A stretch of DNA of 27,925 nt from Chrysochromulina tobinii (taxonomy: Eukaryota; Haptophyta; Prymnesiales; Chrysochromulinaceae), in contig JWZX01003077.1 in NCBI GenBank assembly GCA_001275005.1, positions 1 to 27,925 on the forward strand. The letters are read 5' to 3'. Positions within the stretch are counted from its first letter, which is position 1; every line of letters starts with the position of its first letter. This document shows positions 24,639-27,925 of the stretch, one piece after another. The translations under genes and the position numbers were made by a program. The notes below the pieces were generated by a model. The model made no database searches and was not told the DNA's origin. It saw only the letters and a program-made list of their open reading frames with translations.

Positions 24639-25101
24639 TTCCTACATAGACGCCCGGTGCGCCGCGCGCACAAATCTTGAGGACACCAAAAGTTGTGCTA
24701 ACTTAGTCACCATGTAAGTTGTACTAACTCACATGAAAAGTCACCTGTCAGTCGTGTGATTGGCTGTTAAACGCACTCGGCCGTACTCGGTCATTGTGTA
24801 TTAGTTGGGTAAGTACTCGCTAGTACTCGGTCTCTGGGAGGGAGGGCACGCAGGTGTCAGTGGCTGTGAATGAGGGCCCCGGCAGGCGAGGTCGCCCGGC
24901 AGAGCATGCAAAAATTAACGTTCCAAACTTGTAAACCCAAATTTACCATATTTGCGCGTTAAGTCCGACGACAGGCTTGTGCTGGTAATTTCTCGAAGTA
25001 GACCGACTGAGTAGACTAGAGAAAACTGCTGCGATCGCTGCCGCCTCTCGCGGTCGGTGCGTTCCAGATCAAGCAGGGTCAGTTCGACTAAGTTCGACAG
25101 C
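24639..25101. other. Spacer between GT47 and GT14, duplicated in degraded form at 27310-27653
   Basis: It is low-GC relative to the genes. A short repeat AGTTGTACTAACT occurs at about 24691 and 24717, and ACTCGGTC/ACTCGGCC repeats at 24770-24835. The segment 24830-24917 matches 27412-27498 with several differences. It presumably holds the GT14 promoter. Confidence 0.6.
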
Positions 25102-26250
25102 ATGCTAAACTCGTCTCGCGCCCACCTGGCAGCAGACCATATAGCAGACCGAAGGGCCAAATGCGAAGAAGAGAAGGCATGGGAGCTGGGGCGCGACAGG
25201 CAGTTCGCCAAGCTCACTGTCCTTCCCAAGCCGTTTCCCCTGGACGAGGAGTTTCCGATGGTCTTCGAGACGCCACGGGAATGCGCCCGGCTCTTGCAAG
25301 GTATCCGCGGCATGCATCCTAGAGTACTCGTCGCCATCGAATCCTACAAGCAGATTGGACTCGTGAAGCGTGTGGTGCAACGGCTGTCACACCAGCGATC
25401 AGTTGGCTTCTTGCTGCACCTCGCCAAAGACGTGTCAGCAGAGCACACGGCTGCGGCGTGCACTCTGGCCTCAACGATGGACGACACCTGCGTCGTGCGT
25501 TCTGGGTACATAGTGTACCGGACGAGCACGGACATGCGCATTCTGTTCGGCACGTGGCGATGGCTCCTGCGAGAGATGTCCCATGGTGGCTGGGACTTTT
25601 TCATCTCCCTCTCTGGCGCAGACTACCCAGCAGTAGACGGCGCCAAGCTAAGGAGGTTGCTTCAACGCGCCGGAAACGTGAGCTGGCGCTTGCCTGACCG
25701 AAACGTCAGCGGCGTCGCTAGCCCGCGCTTTCGAGGATATGGACTCGGGTGTGAGGCGACCAGAAACTACACACGCGTGACTGGCCGCAGCAACTGGCTG
25801 GCCCGGCTCGTTCCAGATATGCTGCCTCGCTGGTCGTTCCCATACAGCTCGGGTGGTATTTTCCATCGAAGCACGATTCACTTCTTGGTGAACGACGATC
25901 GAGCGAGGGCCGCCTACATGTTCTTCCGCCTATTCCCTCTTGCTGGTGTGGAGCATTACTGGGCCACCGTGTACACACTGCCTGACATGGCGCCGCTGCT
26001 GACAAATAGGAGTGTCACGTCCTGCCACATGCAGTGGAGGGATAGTGGCGGTGGGCGTCTCGATTTACGCAAGGCCAACCAGTCCACCGCGCACAACACG
26101 TACTTGGACATGGGCCAGTGGAGCAACATCGAGCGGGAGATCAGACGATGCACCCCATTCTTGCGGAAGTTTGACGAGCTGCGTGAACGAGAGGTGCTCG
26201 ATCGAATAGACTCATCGAGTGACTCGCTGACACAGGAGTGCAACTTCTGA
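25102..26250 (+). CDS. GT14-family (Core-2/I-branching or xylosyltransferase-like) glycosyltransferase
   Basis: The protein has 382 residues. I start at MLNSSRAHLA (25102) rather than the in-frame Met at 25057 because only this Met and what follows are conserved in the second copy. Diagnostic GT14 stretches are VLVAIESYKQIGLVKRVVQR, GWDFFISLSGADYPAVDGAK (the family's LSG-x-DYP block, about residues 170-190), SSGGIFHRSTIHFLV and AGVEHYWATV (the position of the acidic residue before the catalytic site). Enzymes of this family add beta-linked GlcNAc or xylose to glycans in the Golgi. No signal peptide or anchor is visible, so it is either cytosolic or lacks an upstream exon. It lies 463 bases after the GT47 gene on the same strand. 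Confidence 0.85.
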   Translation: MLNSSRAHLAADHIADRRAKCEEEKAWELGRDRQFAKLTVLPKPFPLDEEFPMVFETPRECARLLQGIRGMHPRVLVAIESYKQIGLVKRVVQRLSHQRSVGFLLHLAKDVSAEHTAAACTLASTMDDTCVVRSGYIVYRTSTDMRILFGTWRWLLREMSHGGWDFFISLSGADYPAVDGAKLRRLLQRAGNVSWRLPDRNVSGVASPRFRGYGLGCEATRNYTRVTGRSNWLARLVPDMLPRWSFPYSSGGIFHRSTIHFLVNDDRARAAYMFFRLFPLAGVEHYWATVYTLPDMAPLLTNRSVTSCHMQWRDSGGGRLDLRKANQSTAHNTYLDMGQWSNIEREIRRCTPFLRKFDELREREVLDRIDSSSDSLTQECNF

Positions 26251-26462
26251 CACCCAGACCTACAGACCCACTCCGGCTCGCGAGACATTGGAATGTACCG
26301 GTAAGTGAATGTCGGGCAGAGTGTCCACAGCTCAGTGCCCGACGAGCCCAGCGATGGCGGCAAGGTTTCCGGCTTTCCGCTTCCGCGTCGCTGATCAGCG
26401 AGGGCGGCAGAGGGGGGGAGGGGAATGAGTCGTGCTGAGTTGTACTATCGAGGAAATCGGCA

Positions 26463-26590
26463 CACCGATGCCCAGAGCGCAAAGGGTCCAGTCTGCGAGC
26501 GAATCGTGGTAGCAGCTAGCACGTAAGCACGATTGCAGCATGGATTGCAGCCCCTGCACAACTCATTCCTAGATAGACGCCCAGTGCAGA
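26463..26590 (+). pseudogene. Decayed 3' end of the GT47 gene
   Basis: ACACCGATGCCCAGAG at 26469 matches 24577-24594, and GCACGATTGCAG then CCCCTGCACAACT and ATAGACGCCC match the last codons and 3' flank at 24612-24656. Insertions of about 10-20 bases and substitutions have destroyed the frame. Only the tail of the gene is recognisable. Confidence 0.75.
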
Positions 26591-26906
26591 GTGAGTGTAA
26601 GTTCAGAGAACGTGGTATACGCAGCAGCTCTCTCATCGATTAAGTTTGATCAGCACATTTGGCGGGTCTCGTAGCCACGTGCAGCGTTACGTGCAGCGCG
26701 ACAGGCTGGGTCCAGGGCCTTCGGCCTAAATTCGGCCTATGCTGGGACACCACCCGGCTTCTATCCCACCCCTCCAACACATCAGACTCAGCCCCGATTG
26801 GCACTTATGGCACGCACAGGTCGCAGCGCAGCCGCAGCGAGCGATACTATCACAAGATGCTATCAACAGGGAAAACTGTCAGGGTTAGGGCTACTGCGCT
26901 ACTCAG

Positions 26907-27198
26907 CACTCAGTTTGAAATCAGGGTCGATGAGGAATGCGAATGGGTGCAAATCCAGATATCAATCCCTCCCCTACCCCCTTGGGTGAACCACTCAGTT
27001 TGAAATCAGGGTATGAGGAATGGGTGCAAATCCAGATGTTAATCCCTCCCCTATCCCCTTGGGTGAATCACTCAGTTTGAAATCAGGGTATGAGGAATGG
27101 GTGCAAATCCAGATATTAATCCCTCCTTAATCCCTCCCCTACCCCCTTGGGTGAATCACTCAGTTTGAAATCAGGGTCCCCTACCCCCTTGGGTGAAA
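26907..27198. repeat. Tandem satellite, 77-88-base units
   Basis: Units begin CACTCAGTTTGAAATCAGGG at 26907, 26992, 27069 and 27157 and end with CCCTTGGGTGAA. Unit lengths are 85, 77, 88 and 42 bases; the third has an extra ATCCCTCCTTA and the fourth lacks its middle. It exists only in the second duplication spacer. Confidence 0.88.
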
Positions 27199-27653
27199 CA
27201 GAGCGGATTTCAGGCTGTACCTGGCGGCTTCAGGGAGGTCTAGCGGGGTGGGATAGATGATCTGCACGCCCGACCGGGCCGCGCTATCGAGCTTTCCTTG
27301 GAGGTCGGCAGCGTCGTTTGAATGGGCTGTTAATAAACCACTCGGCTAACACTCGGCCGCCTTAGCTTAGATAGAGCGCCTGTACTCGGTCAGTACTCTC
27401 GGTCTCTACTCGGTCTCTGGGAGGGAGTACACGCAGGTGTCAGTGGCTGTGAATGAGGGCCCCGCAGGCGAGGTTGGCCCGGGAGAGCATGCATGAATTA
27501 CTAGTACTTTCCATACTTGTACTTAGTATTCCAAAAAAACGACGTTCTCGAAGTGCCGGTGAGACAGAAAAACAGCGGCTAATCGCTGCGCTCTCGCTCG
27601 CTCGCTCGCTCGCGGTCGGTGCATTCCAGATCAAGCAGGGTCAGTTCGCCAGC

Positions 27654-27925
27654 ATGCTAAACTCGTCTCGCGCCCACCTGGCAGCAGACCATATAACAGA
27701 CCGAAGGGCCAAATGCGAAGAAGAGAAGGCATGGGAGCTGGGGCGCGACAGGCAGTTCGCCAAGCTCACTGTCCTTCCCAAGCCGTTTCCCTTGGACGAG
27801 GAGTTTCCGATGGTCTTCGAGACGCCACGGGAATGCACCCGGCTCTTGCAAGGTATCCGCGGCATGCATCCTAGAGTACTCGTCGCCATCGAATCCTACA
27901 AGCAGATTGGACTCGTGAAGCGTGT
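27654..27925 (+). CDS. Second GT14 glycosyltransferase copy, cut by the window edge
   Basis: The 272 visible bases align with 25102-25373 without gaps and with only three substitutions: two change Ala to Thr (ADHIA to ADHIT, ECAR to ECTR) and one is silent (CCC CTG to CCC TTG). The reading frame is intact to the edge, so it may be a functional paralogue. The start Met MLNSSRAHLA is conserved, whereas the in-frame Met 45 bases upstream in the first copy is absent here because of a short length difference just before the start. The rest lies outside the window. Confidence 0.85.
   Translation, partial: MLNSSRAHLAADHITDRRAKCEEEKAWELGRDRQFAKLTVLPKPFPLDEEFPMVFETPRECTRLLQGIRGMHPRVLVAIESYKQIGLVKR

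Larger units (their letters stand above)
26251..27653. other. Spacer between the two GT14 copies
   Basis: In order it holds the 3' flank of GT14, a decayed copy of the GT47 3' end (26463-26590), a unique AT/GC-mixed stretch, a tandem repeat (26907-27198), and a degraded copy of the GT14 promoter region (about 27310-27653) with a GCTC tetranucleotide run at 27592-27613. No intact gene is seen. Confidence 0.6.

Noticed and set aside
1..27925. tRNA or rRNA genes
   Set aside because: I looked for T-loop patterns (GGTTCRANNCC) and conserved rRNA stretches on both strands and saw none that fit a cloverleaf; a tRNAscan/Infernal run would settle it.

Overview
This is nuclear DNA of a eukaryotic alga. 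It has high GC, spliceosomal introns, long proline/alanine-rich coding stretches, a COP9 signalosome subunit, a histone-demethylase homologue and a protein with a secondary-plastid-like N-terminus. A haptophyte is my first guess. A pelagophyte is the alternative, because both groups are known for abundant selenoproteins and introner-type introns. I cannot name the species.

Layout, left to right: a non-coding stretch with hairpins (1-954); a secreted or plastid-targeted Pro-rich NPF-repeat protein (+, 955-2223); selenoprotein O (-, 5105-2987), whose UGA lies exactly where relatives have the Cys of a C-terminal SCSS; COP9 subunit CSN1 (+, 5263-6636), divergent from it; a NEK-like kinase (-, 8405-6975); a DENN-plus-FHA protein (-, 12799-8613); a four-pass membrane protein (+, 13016-13732); a small protein with SS-x-x-GGIF repeats (-, 15387-14613); a coiled-coil protein (-, 17090-15564); a membrane-anchored SGNH/GDSL hydrolase (+, 17209-18537); an LSD1/KDM1-type amine oxidase (-, 23205-19080); then a lower-GC block with an exostosin-like GT47 (+, 23577-24638), a GT14 glycosyltransferase (+, 25102-26250) and the start of a nearly identical second GT14 (27654 onward).

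The main signal is a family of young introns. Reading each interrupted gene through, 12 of 14 well-supported introns have a downstream exon beginning with GT, so the junction reads AG|GT. In many of them the first 15-40 bases of the intron are a copy of the first bases of the next exon, offset by exactly the intron length. Between the two copies sits a short core of 8-10-base repeats of CTGATTGC/CTGATGGCC type, which match the branch-point consensus CTRAY, ending in CCCTCATTGCATGCAG, CCTCCCTCATCAG or CCTCCCCACAG. Several introns contain two to four such units in tandem. A second core motif, GCATGCAAGTGCTCACCACG, occurs eight times, all in the KDM1 locus, in both orientations, and part of it has become coding sequence.

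The second notable item is the KDM1 gene. The region where LSD1 carries its Tower insertion instead holds a chromo-barrel/Tudor-knot module, and no SWIRM domain is visible.

The genes do not form a pathway. Several neighbours are divergent pairs with short shared promoters (SelO/CSN1, DENN/membrane protein, coiled-coil/SGNH, KDM1/GT47). The two glycosyltransferases at the right end share a fold class and a recent tandem duplication, so they may act together on one glycan; that is inference.
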